This document shows positions 1 through 6,955 of a DNA stretch of 11,624 nt, piece after piece. The position numbers and the translations under genes were made by a program. The notes under the pieces were generated by a model. It had not been told where the DNA came from, made no database searches, and was given only the letters and a program-made list of their open reading frames with translations. Each line of letters begins with the position of its first letter. Positions within the stretch are counted from its first letter, which is position 1. Origin of the DNA: Bacteroidota bacterium (GTDB lineage: Bacteria; Bacteroidota; Bacteroidia; Bacteroidales; GCA-2748055); assembly GCA_024244665.1 (NCBI GenBank), contig JAAEOI010000162.1, forward strand, positions 1 to 11,624, given 5' to 3'.

Positions 1-157
1 CACTTAATTGAACATTCCCTGGGGAAGGAATTTCAGTAGAAGAACCAACTGTCTGGGCAACACGATAGCTTCCTCTTCTCTTATCAATGATCTGCATGCT
101 CACCGTTCCGCTCATATTCTTTTTCTCAATGACAAACTTGACAAACAGGATAAACAC
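1..157 (-). mobile_element. N-terminal fragment of an IS1634-type (IS4 superfamily) transposase, cut by the window edge
   Basis: Read on the minus strand, one frame is open from a GTG at 157-155 to the left edge. It contains the run FVIEKKNMSGTVSMQIIDKR followed by GSYRVAQTVGSS. This resembles the conserved N-terminus of IS1634-type DDE transposases, where a short basic segment (KKN.SG), a VQIIDK-like strand and a T.GSS turn occur in this order; that comparison is from memory of the family. The frame continues upstream of 157 without an ATG, and family members usually start a few residues before the KKN segment, so the start is uncertain: GTG at 157 or an internal ATG at 115. After T.GSS the sequence (TEIPSPGNVQ) no longer looks like the usual acidic EIE stretch, so the copy may be decayed. 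The catalytic domain would lie outside the window, so intact and broken copies cannot be told apart. A plus-strand frame over 8-250 is judged to be its shadow. Confidence 0.55.
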
Positions 158-228
158 GGCTACAAGATAACAGGACACCCAAATGCATCAAAACCAAAGA
201 ACTATACCGCTGATTATCTTTGTATTAA

Positions 229-387
229 AAAATCACATCGAAAGGAGTGACGAAAACAGGAACCTATGATAAGTGGATGGTGGATGCGCAAAAATACGGC
301 ATTGACTGCTTTGAATTGATAGGTTGGGACAAGGGTGGACTGGAGCGCGACTACCCGGTATATGAGACTGAAGGGTTCTACTGTTGA
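229..387 (+). pseudogene. Remnant of a glycoside-hydrolase-like gene
   Basis: An open stretch with no ATG start reads YDKWMVDAQKYGIDCFELIG and continues WDKGGLERDYPVYETEG before stopping at 387. The pattern of an aromatic-rich helix, a strand ending in IGWDKGG, then a D-Y-P-x-Y loop resembles the middle of barrel-type glycosidases related to the DUF6259/alpha-galactosidase group; this is recollection of the family, not a search. There are in-frame stops just upstream at 211 and 226. The last codons overlap the 3' end of the deacetylase gene on the other strand (stop at 378-380). With no start, no N-terminus and a sudden end, it is best read as a scrap left by insertion and deletion. The adjacent IS-like fragment to the left is a plausible cause. 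A GTG at 247 preceded by AAAGGA could in principle start a 46-residue peptide, but the internal-domain look of the sequence argues against a real small gene. Confidence 0.4.
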
Positions 388-1361
388 TCCGAAAATCTTT
401 TCATGACCTCAATCCAGTTAGTAAAGATTATCTCTTCCTCTTTAAAAAACCTCATCAGATCGGGATCTGAAAACATTTCCGCCTCCCAGACCCGCTGCTG
501 CCATGAATTGGTAATGGTTTTCAGGTTTGCCGACTCTACCGAGGGATGAAAGACAATCTCGGTAAGGCCCGGGGAGATTGACCTGATAAGGGACTTAAAG
601 CTTTCAATCTTCTCTTGATAAGTCGGTCCGCCGGGTACCCATGTGATGTTATCAAGTTTTGGTAAATCGTATTCAGCTGCCAATTCAATCATATTTTCAT
701 CTATCGGGTAACCGGCACTTTTTAACCTGTTTACAACAAGGGTATCAGAGAGATTTATTGCATTTGCAGGAATACGGTAGGCTTCGGCAACCTTAAAAAA
801 CACCTTCACATAATCGGAATGACTGTACAGTGTACCCATATGAGTATCAATATGGTCAGGCCGATATCCCATGGCTATGGCCTTGTCTATCTGAGCCCTT
901 ATCTCCGTTTCAATTTCTTCAGGAGAGGCGTTCATCAAAACGTCCGGAACAGTTCGCCACAACATCTCTTCCGGATCTACCAGGCCAGGCACCAGGGCAG
1001 GATCAGACACCGGGCCCCACCGGTGAGTCTTCCACTCACTGTTCAGGGTAAGGTGTAAACCCACATCAGTTTCAGGATGATCCAAAGCCCACTTAATAAA
1101 CTCATCAGCGTTGGGACATGGAACCATCACAGCGGCCGATTGTATCTCTTTGTTTACAAGTAATTGTGCTGTAGCAGTATTGGCTTCTTCGCACATCCCC
1201 GCATCATCAGCGTGCAGTATAATTACCTTCTTCCCGGCAGGAAATCCAAGTTTCTCTGCCCAGGTTGTTGGTCCGCTATTTTCCTGCTTTTCTCCGCAAG
1301 AAGTAATGATAGTGCTCATAAAAATGGGAATGAGTAACATTGCTAATGACGGCTTTTTCAT
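378..1361 (-). CDS. YdjC/ChbG-family carbohydrate deacetylase, predicted lipoprotein
   Basis: The family (PF04794) removes N-acetyl groups from sugars such as chito-oligosaccharides using a divalent metal. Seen in this 327-residue protein: an N-terminal hydrophobic segment (about 5-19) ending in the lipobox TSC with Cys22, so the protein is probably lipid-anchored and faces the periplasm or outside. The metal-site motifs follow in order: HADDAG at 50-55, GLHLTL at 101-106, DHIDTHMG at 169-176 and FHPSVE near 271-276. These match the Asp, His-x-Asp-x-His-like and C-terminal His positions expected for an active enzyme. Length is slightly above the usual 250-300, which the signal and linker explain. 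It is divergent from the DoxX-fusion/sulfatase unit and has its own candidate promoter. E. coli ChbG acts in the cytoplasm, so an exported version suggests action on a polymer or oligosaccharide before uptake. Family assignment is firm; the acetylated substrate is unknown. Confidence 0.9.
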   Translation of the reverse strand: MKKPSLAMLLIPIFMSTIITSCGEKQENSGPTTWAEKLGFPAGKKVIILHADDAGMCEEANTATAQLLVNKEIQSAAVMVPCPNADEFIKWALDHPETDVGLHLTLNSEWKTHRWGPVSDPALVPGLVDPEEMLWRTVPDVLMNASPEEIETEIRAQIDKAIAMGYRPDHIDTHMGTLYSHSDYVKVFFKVAEAYRIPANAINLSDTLVVNRLKSAGYPIDENMIELAAEYDLPKLDNITWVPGGPTYQEKIESFKSLIRSISPGLTEIVFHPSVESANLKTITNSWQQRVWEAEMFSDPDLMRFFKEEEIIFTNWIEVMKRFSDQQ

Positions 1362-1388
1362 TTATTCCGGAGTTTGTTGGATTAATTT

Positions 1389-1420
1389 CAAATATACTGT
1401 TTTCAAGTTTGTATCTTAAA
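1389..1420 (-). promoter_or_regulatory. Candidate Bacteroidota-type promoter for the deacetylase gene
   Basis: On the minus strand, 1396-1389 reads TATATTTG, a perfect match to the Bacteroidota -7 element TAnnTTTG. Exactly 20 bases upstream, 1420-1417 reads TTTA, one base off the -33 element TTTG. Transcription would start about 20 bases before the ATG at 1361. No equally good pair was found on the plus strand for the divergent gene. The match is by eye in AT-rich DNA, so chance cannot be excluded. Confidence 0.45.
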
Positions 1421-1466
1421 GCATAATTGCAGACAATTGAATTTGAAACCTCTACAGTCAGGTATC

Positions 1467-3035
1467 ATGACACATCAAAGAACTTTTTCTGGAAAGTACA
1501 CAAAATCACAGCTGGTGATTTTAGTGCTTGTCAGAATTGCCATTGGCTGGCATTTCCTGTATGAAGGCATCGTCAAACTGTTTATTGCGGACTGGAGTTC
1601 TGCTTCCTACCTTGAAAATTCAAGATGGGTATTTTCAGGAGTGTTTCAAGGGATTGCAGCGAATCCGGGATTGTTAAATCTTGTAGATTTTTTGATGGTG
1701 TGGGGATTGATCCTGATTGGCCTGGGATTAATGCTGGGCGCTTTCACCCGGATTGCAACCTGGTCCGGAATTTTTATTCTATCTCTGTTTTATGTGGCAT
1801 ATCCTCCATTTGTGGGACTTGATTACGGGGTTCCTGCGGAGGGTATGTATCTGATCGTGAATAAGAACCTGATAGAGCTTCTGGCCCTGATCCTGCTTAC
1901 CAGGTTTTCAACTGGGCATATTTTCGGATTGGACCGGTATTACAGGATCTATAAAACGGAAAAAGCAACGATGCATGATGTAAATGCTTCTGTGCCCGTT
2001 CATGAGGAAACTCAAACTGAGGCTTCGGATATGAAGCGCCGGGAAATGATTAAGGGGCTAGCAGGCATTCCTTTTTTGGGCGTTTTTGCCTTTACTTTTC
2101 TAAAGAAAAAGAGCTTTGAAGAGCGACATTTGATCGATGCCTCTTCCGGTGCTACAAATCAGCCCTTGAGCTTTCAAGCGCTTGACGAATTATCTGCTCC
2201 GGTATCGACGGGCTTGATAAAGGATAAAAGCTTCAGCAGGATTATCCTTGGTGGTAACCTGCTGAACGGAAACGCGCATTCAAGAGATCTTATTTATGTA
2301 TCAAAACTTGTGAAAGCATATCATACTAAACAAAAGATCTTTCACACAATGCGAATGGCAGAAAAGGCGGGTGTTAACACTGTACTGACCAATCCGATTC
2401 TTGCAAATGTAATTAACGAATACTGGGATCGGGGGATTGGCAAAATGCAGTTTATTTCTGATTGTTCCGGACTGAAATATCCAAAGGGGGTACCTACCCC
2501 TATTCCATTTCAGGATTTTCTCAATAGAATTACAATGGCCATTGACAAGGGGGCCATGGCATGCTATATACAGGGAGAGACAGCCGATTATTATATGAAG
2601 AATAATAATCCGGATGCACTTGTGAGGGCATTTGATCTCATTAAGCAGAATGGAGTCATTGCTGGTATTGGAGCACATCGCATTGAGACTATAAAGGCTT
2701 GTGTAGAAGAAGGTTTTGATCCGGACTTCTGGATGAAAACGCTTCACCACCATAAGTACTGGTCGGCAGAGCATCCGAGATGGCATGACAATATGTACTG
2801 TTTCGATCCGGATGGCACCATTGAATACATGGAGCAGCTGAAACAGCCATGGATGGCCTTTAAAGTAATGGCTGCAGGAGCTATTCATCCAAAGGATGCC
2901 TTTCGATATGCCTTCGAGAATGGGGCAGACTTCATCTGCGCCGGGATGTATGACTTTCAGATTGTAGAAGATATTAATATTACGAATGAGATATTGAACG
3001 GTCAGCTCGAAAGAAAACGCGCCTGGATGTCCTGA
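1467..3035 (+). CDS. DoxX-domain membrane protein fused to a Tat-like segment and a barrel-like C-terminal domain
   Basis: Start chosen at the ATG at 1467 (522 residues); a TTG at 1437 is in frame but adds only ten non-hydrophobic residues. Residues 1-155 are DoxX-like (PF07681 type), with a conserved RIAIGWHFLYEGIVKL first helix and membrane helices near 13-32, 71-92, 97-112 and 129-146, the last ahead of an LTRFSTGHIFGLDR exit. A charged linker follows (about 160-188). Then comes KRREMIKGLAG at 190-200 and a fifth hydrophobic stretch to about 212, which looks like a twin-arginine signal placed mid-protein. The remainder (about 255-522) alternates strands and helices like a TIM barrel: ILGGNLLNG near 260, GVIAGIGAHR near 406, AGAIHPKDAF and GADFICAGMYDF near the end. 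I see no clear aldo/keto reductase catalytic tetrad. A His cluster (HHHK at 427-430, then EHPRWHD) might bind metal or cofactor. DoxX domains elsewhere occur in respiratory or thiol-redox membrane proteins. The sulfatase follows after 19 bp, so co-transcription is likely. An ATG at 2031 could start the Tat-like part alone. Function unknown. Confidence 0.8.
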   Translation: MTHQRTFSGKYTKSQLVILVLVRIAIGWHFLYEGIVKLFIADWSSASYLENSRWVFSGVFQGIAANPGLLNLVDFLMVWGLILIGLGLMLGAFTRIATWSGIFILSLFYVAYPPFVGLDYGVPAEGMYLIVNKNLIELLALILLTRFSTGHIFGLDRYYRIYKTEKATMHDVNASVPVHEETQTEASDMKRREMIKGLAGIPFLGVFAFTFLKKKSFEERHLIDASSGATNQPLSFQALDELSAPVSTGLIKDKSFSRIILGGNLLNGNAHSRDLIYVSKLVKAYHTKQKIFHTMRMAEKAGVNTVLTNPILANVINEYWDRGIGKMQFISDCSGLKYPKGVPTPIPFQDFLNRITMAIDKGAMACYIQGETADYYMKNNNPDALVRAFDLIKQNGVIAGIGAHRIETIKACVEEGFDPDFWMKTLHHHKYWSAEHPRWHDNMYCFDPDGTIEYMEQLKQPWMAFKVMAAGAIHPKDAFRYAFENGADFICAGMYDFQIVEDINITNEILNGQLERKRAWMS

Positions 3036-3054
3036 TCCCATTTTATTAAAGAAT

Positions 3055-4434
3055 ATGAATAAAAGAACCTGTCTCTGTCTTCTGGTTGTTGCAATCTCTA
3101 TGGTTTGCATGAACATACAAGCCCGGAAGCCAAATATAATAATTCTCCTTGCTGATGATCTTGGGTATTCTGACTTAAGCTGTTATGGCAGTACTAATGT
3201 TTTGACTCCTGTGCTGGATAGCCTGGCAGCAAGAGGAATGAAATTTACCGATTTCTATGCTGGTTCCTGTGTTTGTTCCCCTTCGAGAGCAGCACTAATG
3301 ACAGGAAAGAATGCAATCCGAACAGGTATTTACAGTTGGATTCCGGCAGATGAACCGATGCATCTCAGATTGTCTGAAGTGACCATACCTGAGATATTAA
3401 AAGAGGCAGGGTATCAAACCGCTCACTTTGGTAAATGGCATCTGGGCCAGTATGGATCAGAAGGAGATTCATGGATATCACCTTCATTGACTGATCATGG
3501 TTTTGATTATTGGTTTGCCACCGATTGCAATGCAATGCCCACTCATAAAGATCCGGTGAACTTCATCAGAAATGGAGTTCCTGTAGGAAAGCAAAAAGGA
3601 TTTGCCTGTCAGTTAGTTGCTGATGAAACCATTGAATGGTTAAAGGGAAGCTACGATCCGACAGCGCCTTTTTATCTGAATGTATGGTTTAACGAGCCTC
3701 ACGAGATAGTGGCTGCTCCTGAAATGTATAAAAAGAGACATCTGGAGAATGGCATAGATGAGCATATGGCAAATTACTATGGGTGTATTGAAAATATGGA
3801 TCAGGCAGTAGGTCGCATTTTGGGGGAGTTGGATAAAATGAATGCTTTGGAAAATACACTGGTCATCTTTTCATCTGACAATGGTAGCAAACAGAGCGGA
3901 TCAAACGGCATATTGCGTGGCATGAAAAGTGAAGTATGGGAAGGCGGAATACGGGTACCCACAATTGTTACCTGGAAAAACCATGTGCCAGTTCAATCAA
4001 TTTGTTCAGATCCCTGTGGATTAATAGATCTTTTCCCAACCATTCATTCCATGATCAATAGTGAACACAAGCTGGATTACAGAATTGATGGTATTGATAT
4101 TCTCCCTTTGCTTCATGGGGAACGTTTGAAAAGGGACAAACCGCTTTATGTATTCTATCACCGTCCAGCCGCAGCTTCACTGAGAGATGGGGATTGGTCC
4201 CTAATCGGCCATTTAAATGAAAGGGGGCCGGAAATCAATTATTTTGGCGAACTACAAATGGAATTTATTCAGGATGCCTTTCCTGCAACATTTGAGCTAT
4301 ACAATTTGCATGATGATATCGAGCAACAACATGATGTGGCAGGACATAATTCCCATATTGTGGATAGGATGAAGGGGGAGATGATTCGGCTCTACAGTGA
4401 AACCATCAAAGATGGCGGAAACTGGTATAGGTAG
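3055..4434 (+). CDS. Exported formylglycine-dependent sulfatase (arylsulfatase A-like, S1 type)
   Basis: This enzyme hydrolyses sulfate esters, here most likely on a sulfated glycan or its oligosaccharides. Seen in the 459-residue protein: an N-terminal signal peptide with probable cleavage after IQA (about residue 23), the metal-binding pair ADD at 33-35, and the sulfatase signature CSPSRAALMTG with Cys74 as the residue converted to formylglycine. It also has GKWHLG at 126-131, NEPH at 213-216, SSDNG at 273-277, Lys291 in RGMKS and GGIRVP at 297-302. All catalytic positions I know for the family are present, so the enzyme should be active provided a maturase (FGE or anSME) is encoded elsewhere; none is in the window. 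The ATG at 3055 fits the signal peptide. It lies 19 bp after the DoxX-fusion gene and is convergent with the AraC-type gene. NEPH in place of the common TPH-type motif points to a particular subfamily that I cannot name. The linkage cut is unknown. Confidence 0.95.
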   Translation: MNKRTCLCLLVVAISMVCMNIQARKPNIIILLADDLGYSDLSCYGSTNVLTPVLDSLAARGMKFTDFYAGSCVCSPSRAALMTGKNAIRTGIYSWIPADEPMHLRLSEVTIPEILKEAGYQTAHFGKWHLGQYGSEGDSWISPSLTDHGFDYWFATDCNAMPTHKDPVNFIRNGVPVGKQKGFACQLVADETIEWLKGSYDPTAPFYLNVWFNEPHEIVAAPEMYKKRHLENGIDEHMANYYGCIENMDQAVGRILGELDKMNALENTLVIFSSDNGSKQSGSNGILRGMKSEVWEGGIRVPTIVTWKNHVPVQSICSDPCGLIDLFPTIHSMINSEHKLDYRIDGIDILPLLHGERLKRDKPLYVFYHRPAAASLRDGDWSLIGHLNERGPEINYFGELQMEFIQDAFPATFELYNLHDDIEQQHDVAGHNSHIVDRMKGEMIRLYSETIKDGGNWYR

Positions 4435-4556
4435 GGCTATACCGATCATTTTGAACAATGAAAAAAGGAATAAGATGTATTGCCACTCTGCCTGGAGAAC
4501 AACATTGGGGTTTTGGCCATGAATTCAAATGGCATGGGCGAACTGAAGAAACCTGA

Positions 4557-5462
4557 TCACCGGGTAGCTTTATCAAATCCTCGGACATATTCGGAGGGAG
4601 TCATCGATTTAATCCTTTTAAATTGCCTGTTGAAGTTCGAAAGGTTTGAATAGCCGCTTTCATAGCAGATTCGTGAGATACCCAGATCACTTTTGGTAAG
4701 AAGTCTGCAAGCATATCCAATACGGACTTCATTCAGGAATGATACAAATGTCCTTCGGGTTCTCTCTTTAAAATACCGGCTGAATGCCTGGGGAGTCATG
4801 TGGGCATATTGTGCCACCCTATTCAAATCCAGGTTGGATTTAAAGTGTTCCAGGATAAAGGCATAGATTGCATTTAGCCTTGCCGATTCAGTTTTATTCA
4901 GTTGGGTAGAATAGCCAATACTTGATAATTCAATGTACTGTTTTTGCCTGGCAAGCGTATGCAAAATAGTTAGCAGTTCGATGGTTCTTTCAAAATCATT
5001 CATCTGAAGGATCTCTTTAATCCGATCAGAGATCTTCTTTAGGTCTGAAAGGGGGAAAAGCAATCCACGGTACGACTTCTTCAACAGATCGCCAATTTCC
5101 CTGAATGAAGGATTTTCGAAGAAACCCTCACCCAGGAAGTCGGAAGCGAACTGGATCACAATCTGCTGAGCAATCAGATCCCGTTTTTCAGATTCATGGC
5201 CATACCAGCTGTGTGGAAGATTGGGCCCTATCAGCAATAGCATGGGGCCCTGTAAATCTGAAATATAATCTCCCAGATTAATGGTCCCAAGGCCCTGACT
5301 GATGAGTGTGAGTTCAAATTCGGGGTGTACATGCCATGGGATATCGAACCGGGCAAAATGCTCTTCCTTTACCAGGAAGGAAGACTCCGAAAGCAGAACT
5401 TTTTCAAACAGAGGATCATGTGGCATGGCATGACGTTGATAGTACAATTTCACAAAATACAT
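4557..5462 (-). CDS. AraC-family transcriptional regulator with cupin-type sensor domain
   Basis: A 301-residue cytoplasmic regulator that probably binds a sugar and activates nearby transport or catabolic genes. The N-terminal half carries a cupin-like sensing domain: IPWHVHPEFELTLISQGLGT at about 41-60, then LLLIGPNLPHSW near 75-87. The C-terminal 100 residues form the double helix-turn-helix DNA-binding domain: first helix pair around LDLNRVAQYAHMTPQAFSRY (211-230), second around ISRICYESGYSNLSNFNRQF (262-281), ending in the family's MTPSEYV. The start could be the ATG at 5462 or a second ATG at 5426 (MPHDPLF); the second fits where homologous sensor domains usually begin, and the first is kept because it is in frame and spaced well from the divergent gene. 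Divergence from the sugar transporter across 78 bp is the classic regulator-target layout, so control of the transporter is likely. The ligand is not evident. Confidence 0.92.
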   Translation of the reverse strand: MYFVKLYYQRHAMPHDPLFEKVLLSESSFLVKEEHFARFDIPWHVHPEFELTLISQGLGTINLGDYISDLQGPMLLLIGPNLPHSWYGHESEKRDLIAQQIVIQFASDFLGEGFFENPSFREIGDLLKKSYRGLLFPLSDLKKISDRIKEILQMNDFERTIELLTILHTLARQKQYIELSSIGYSTQLNKTESARLNAIYAFILEHFKSNLDLNRVAQYAHMTPQAFSRYFKERTRRTFVSFLNEVRIGYACRLLTKSDLGISRICYESGYSNLSNFNRQFKRIKSMTPSEYVRGFDKATR

Positions 5463-5540
5463 TTTAATTTTGTTAAAAATGTATCAGGTCTGATTAAAAT
5501 AAGTGTGGCTGTATGTCGATAATCACCTTACTTTTAAGCT
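5463..5540. promoter_or_regulatory. Divergent intergenic region between regulator and transporter; possible operator
   Basis: This 78-bp gap must hold both promoters if each gene is transcribed from its own start. I see a perfect 6-bp inverted repeat, TGATTA at 5491-5496 and TAATCA at 5520-5525, separated by 23 bases, which could serve a dimeric regulator. On the minus strand 5483-5476 reads TACATTTT, one base from the TAnnTTTG -7 element, but no -33 element sits at the right distance. Six-base repeats arise easily by chance in a stretch this AT-rich, so only the layout is well supported. Confidence 0.25.
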
Positions 5541-6941
5541 ATGAATGATAAACCTCAATTTAACCAGAGGTATATCTGGATGATCACTTTTGCTGCAGCC
5601 ATGGGAGGATTCCTGTTTGGCTATGATTTTGTAGTCATTGGAGGAGCAAAGCCGTTTTATGAACCATTCTTTGATCTTCATACACCCTTGCAGAGGGGAT
5701 GGGGTACCAGTTCGGCCATCGTAGGCTGTGTGATTGGCACCCTTATCTGCGTGCTGTTTAGTGATAAGGTGGGAAGAAAGAGGCTTCTGATCTTCTCCGG
5801 ATTTCTTTTTGCGCTATCTGCGGTGGGCACTGCCCTGGCGGAAACCTTTTTTTCTTTTAATGCCTTTCGGATGATAGGGGGAGTTGCCATGGGAGCAGCT
5901 TTAAATCTGTCTCCCATGTATATTTCAGAGATCGCTCCTGCCGATAAACGAGGCATCCTGGTCACCATCAATCAGCTGATGATCATGATAGGTATCCTTG
6001 CTGCCCAGGTTGTGAACCTTTTGATTTCCAGGGTAGATACAGAACTGATTGCCAATCCAACCCTCCAGATGATTAAAGAGAGCTGGAGTGGACAGCTCGG
6101 GTGGCGCTGGATGTTTGGTGTTGAGGCCATCCCGGCCTTACTCTTCTTCCTGTTGATGTTTCTGGTTCCAGAGAGTGTGCGATGGCTCGTAAAGAACGGT
6201 CAGGAAAAGAAGGCTCATAAGGTTCTGACGAAGATGGGAGGAGAGGCTTATGCTACCTTTGAAGTTAAAGATATTCAACAGACCATCTCAAAGGATAATG
6301 TGGGTCATGTTAATTTCAGGGAGCTTTTGAATAGCAAAATATTGAAGCTTATCGGTCTGGGCGTATTTCTGGCTTTTTTGCAACAATGGAGCGGAATCAA
6401 TGTGGTTATCTATTATGCTTCAGATATTTTTCAGGCAGCTGGATTTAATCTCCAGGAGATGATGGTACAGATTGTGGCCATTGGATTGGTGATGTTACTC
6501 TCTGTATTTGTCACGATTTTCACGGTGGAGAAACTGGGCCGAAGGAAAATATTGCTGATGGCCACCTTATCGATGGCTATTGTTTATGGATTGATCGGTG
6601 GGGGTTTTTATATCGGTAAGACAGGCACTATACTGGTAGTCCTGATGCTGGTCAATGTGATGTTATATTCTCTTTCGCTTGCACCCCTTTTCTGGGTGGT
6701 ATTATCCGAAATCTACCCCAACCGGATCAGGGGGGCTGCCATGTCCATTGGAGCCATGGCACACTGGCTTGCCAATTTCGCGCTCACTTTCAGCTTTCCT
6801 ACCATCAAGGAAAACATTGGCTGGGCCAATAATTTCTGGATGTATGGATTGATTTGCTTCGTCGGTTTTCTGGTATTGTACCGCTTTTTGCCTGAAACCA
6901 AAGGCAAAACCCTTGAAGAGATTGAGCGGGAGTTGGCATAG
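5541..6941 (+). CDS. Sugar-porter family MFS transporter, probable sugar:H+ symporter
   Basis: A 466-residue inner-membrane transporter with about twelve membrane helices, close to XylE/GLUT-type sugar porters, which import monosaccharides such as xylose, glucose or galactose with protons. Family motifs appear in order: FGYDFVVIGGA in helix 1 (about 26-36), DKVGRKR at 75-81, the R-x-x-G...SPMYISEIAP stretch at 110-133, PESVRWL at 210-216, QQWSGINVVIYY at 281-292 in helix 7, EKLGRRK at 330-336, and PETKGKTLEEIE at 451-462 before the C-terminus. The PESVR form, in place of PESPR, is a minor variant. Helix 1 carries Asp29, the position of the proton-coupling Asp in XylE (D27), so symport is likely. 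It sits divergent from the AraC-type gene and ends 14 bp before the stop of the convergent UroD-like gene. The sugar cannot be read from the sequence. Intake of monosaccharide implies that depolymerisation happens outside the cytoplasm. Confidence 0.93.
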   Translation: MNDKPQFNQRYIWMITFAAAMGGFLFGYDFVVIGGAKPFYEPFFDLHTPLQRGWGTSSAIVGCVIGTLICVLFSDKVGRKRLLIFSGFLFALSAVGTALAETFFSFNAFRMIGGVAMGAALNLSPMYISEIAPADKRGILVTINQLMIMIGILAAQVVNLLISRVDTELIANPTLQMIKESWSGQLGWRWMFGVEAIPALLFFLLMFLVPESVRWLVKNGQEKKAHKVLTKMGGEAYATFEVKDIQQTISKDNVGHVNFRELLNSKILKLIGLGVFLAFLQQWSGINVVIYYASDIFQAAGFNLQEMMVQIVAIGLVMLLSVFVTIFTVEKLGRRKILLMATLSMAIVYGLIGGGFYIGKTGTILVVLMLVNVMLYSLSLAPLFWVVLSEIYPNRIRGAAMSIGAMAHWLANFALTFSFPTIKENIGWANNFWMYGLICFVGFLVLYRFLPETKGKTLEEIERELA

Positions 6942-6955
6942 TTTCCTTTAACTAT

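Noticed and set aside
8..250. Plus-strand 80-residue frame at the left edge
   Set aside because: It lies opposite the transposase-like frame, shows no recognisable motif and has an odd composition; taken as a shadow of the minus-strand fragment.
2301..3116. 271-residue minus-strand frame inside the DoxX-fusion gene
   Set aside because: It is antisense to a well-supported coding region, is rich in Cys/His/Ile as expected of a shadow frame, and shows no domain.
4519..4536. Possible hairpin GCCAT...ATGGC as a terminator between convergent genes
   Set aside because: Only a 5-bp stem with an 8-base loop and no T-tract; not distinguishable from chance.
4458..4556. 32-residue plus-strand frame (ATG at 4458) between the convergent sulfatase and AraC genes
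   Set aside because: Too short, no motif and no clear ribosome site; the peptide does not look like a known small protein.
5678..5971. 97-residue minus-strand frame within the transporter gene
   Set aside because: Antisense to membrane-helix codons of a clear sugar porter; no independent support.
6942..6955. Terminator between the convergent transporter and UroD-like genes
   Set aside because: Only 14 bp separate the stops and no stem-loop is visible there.
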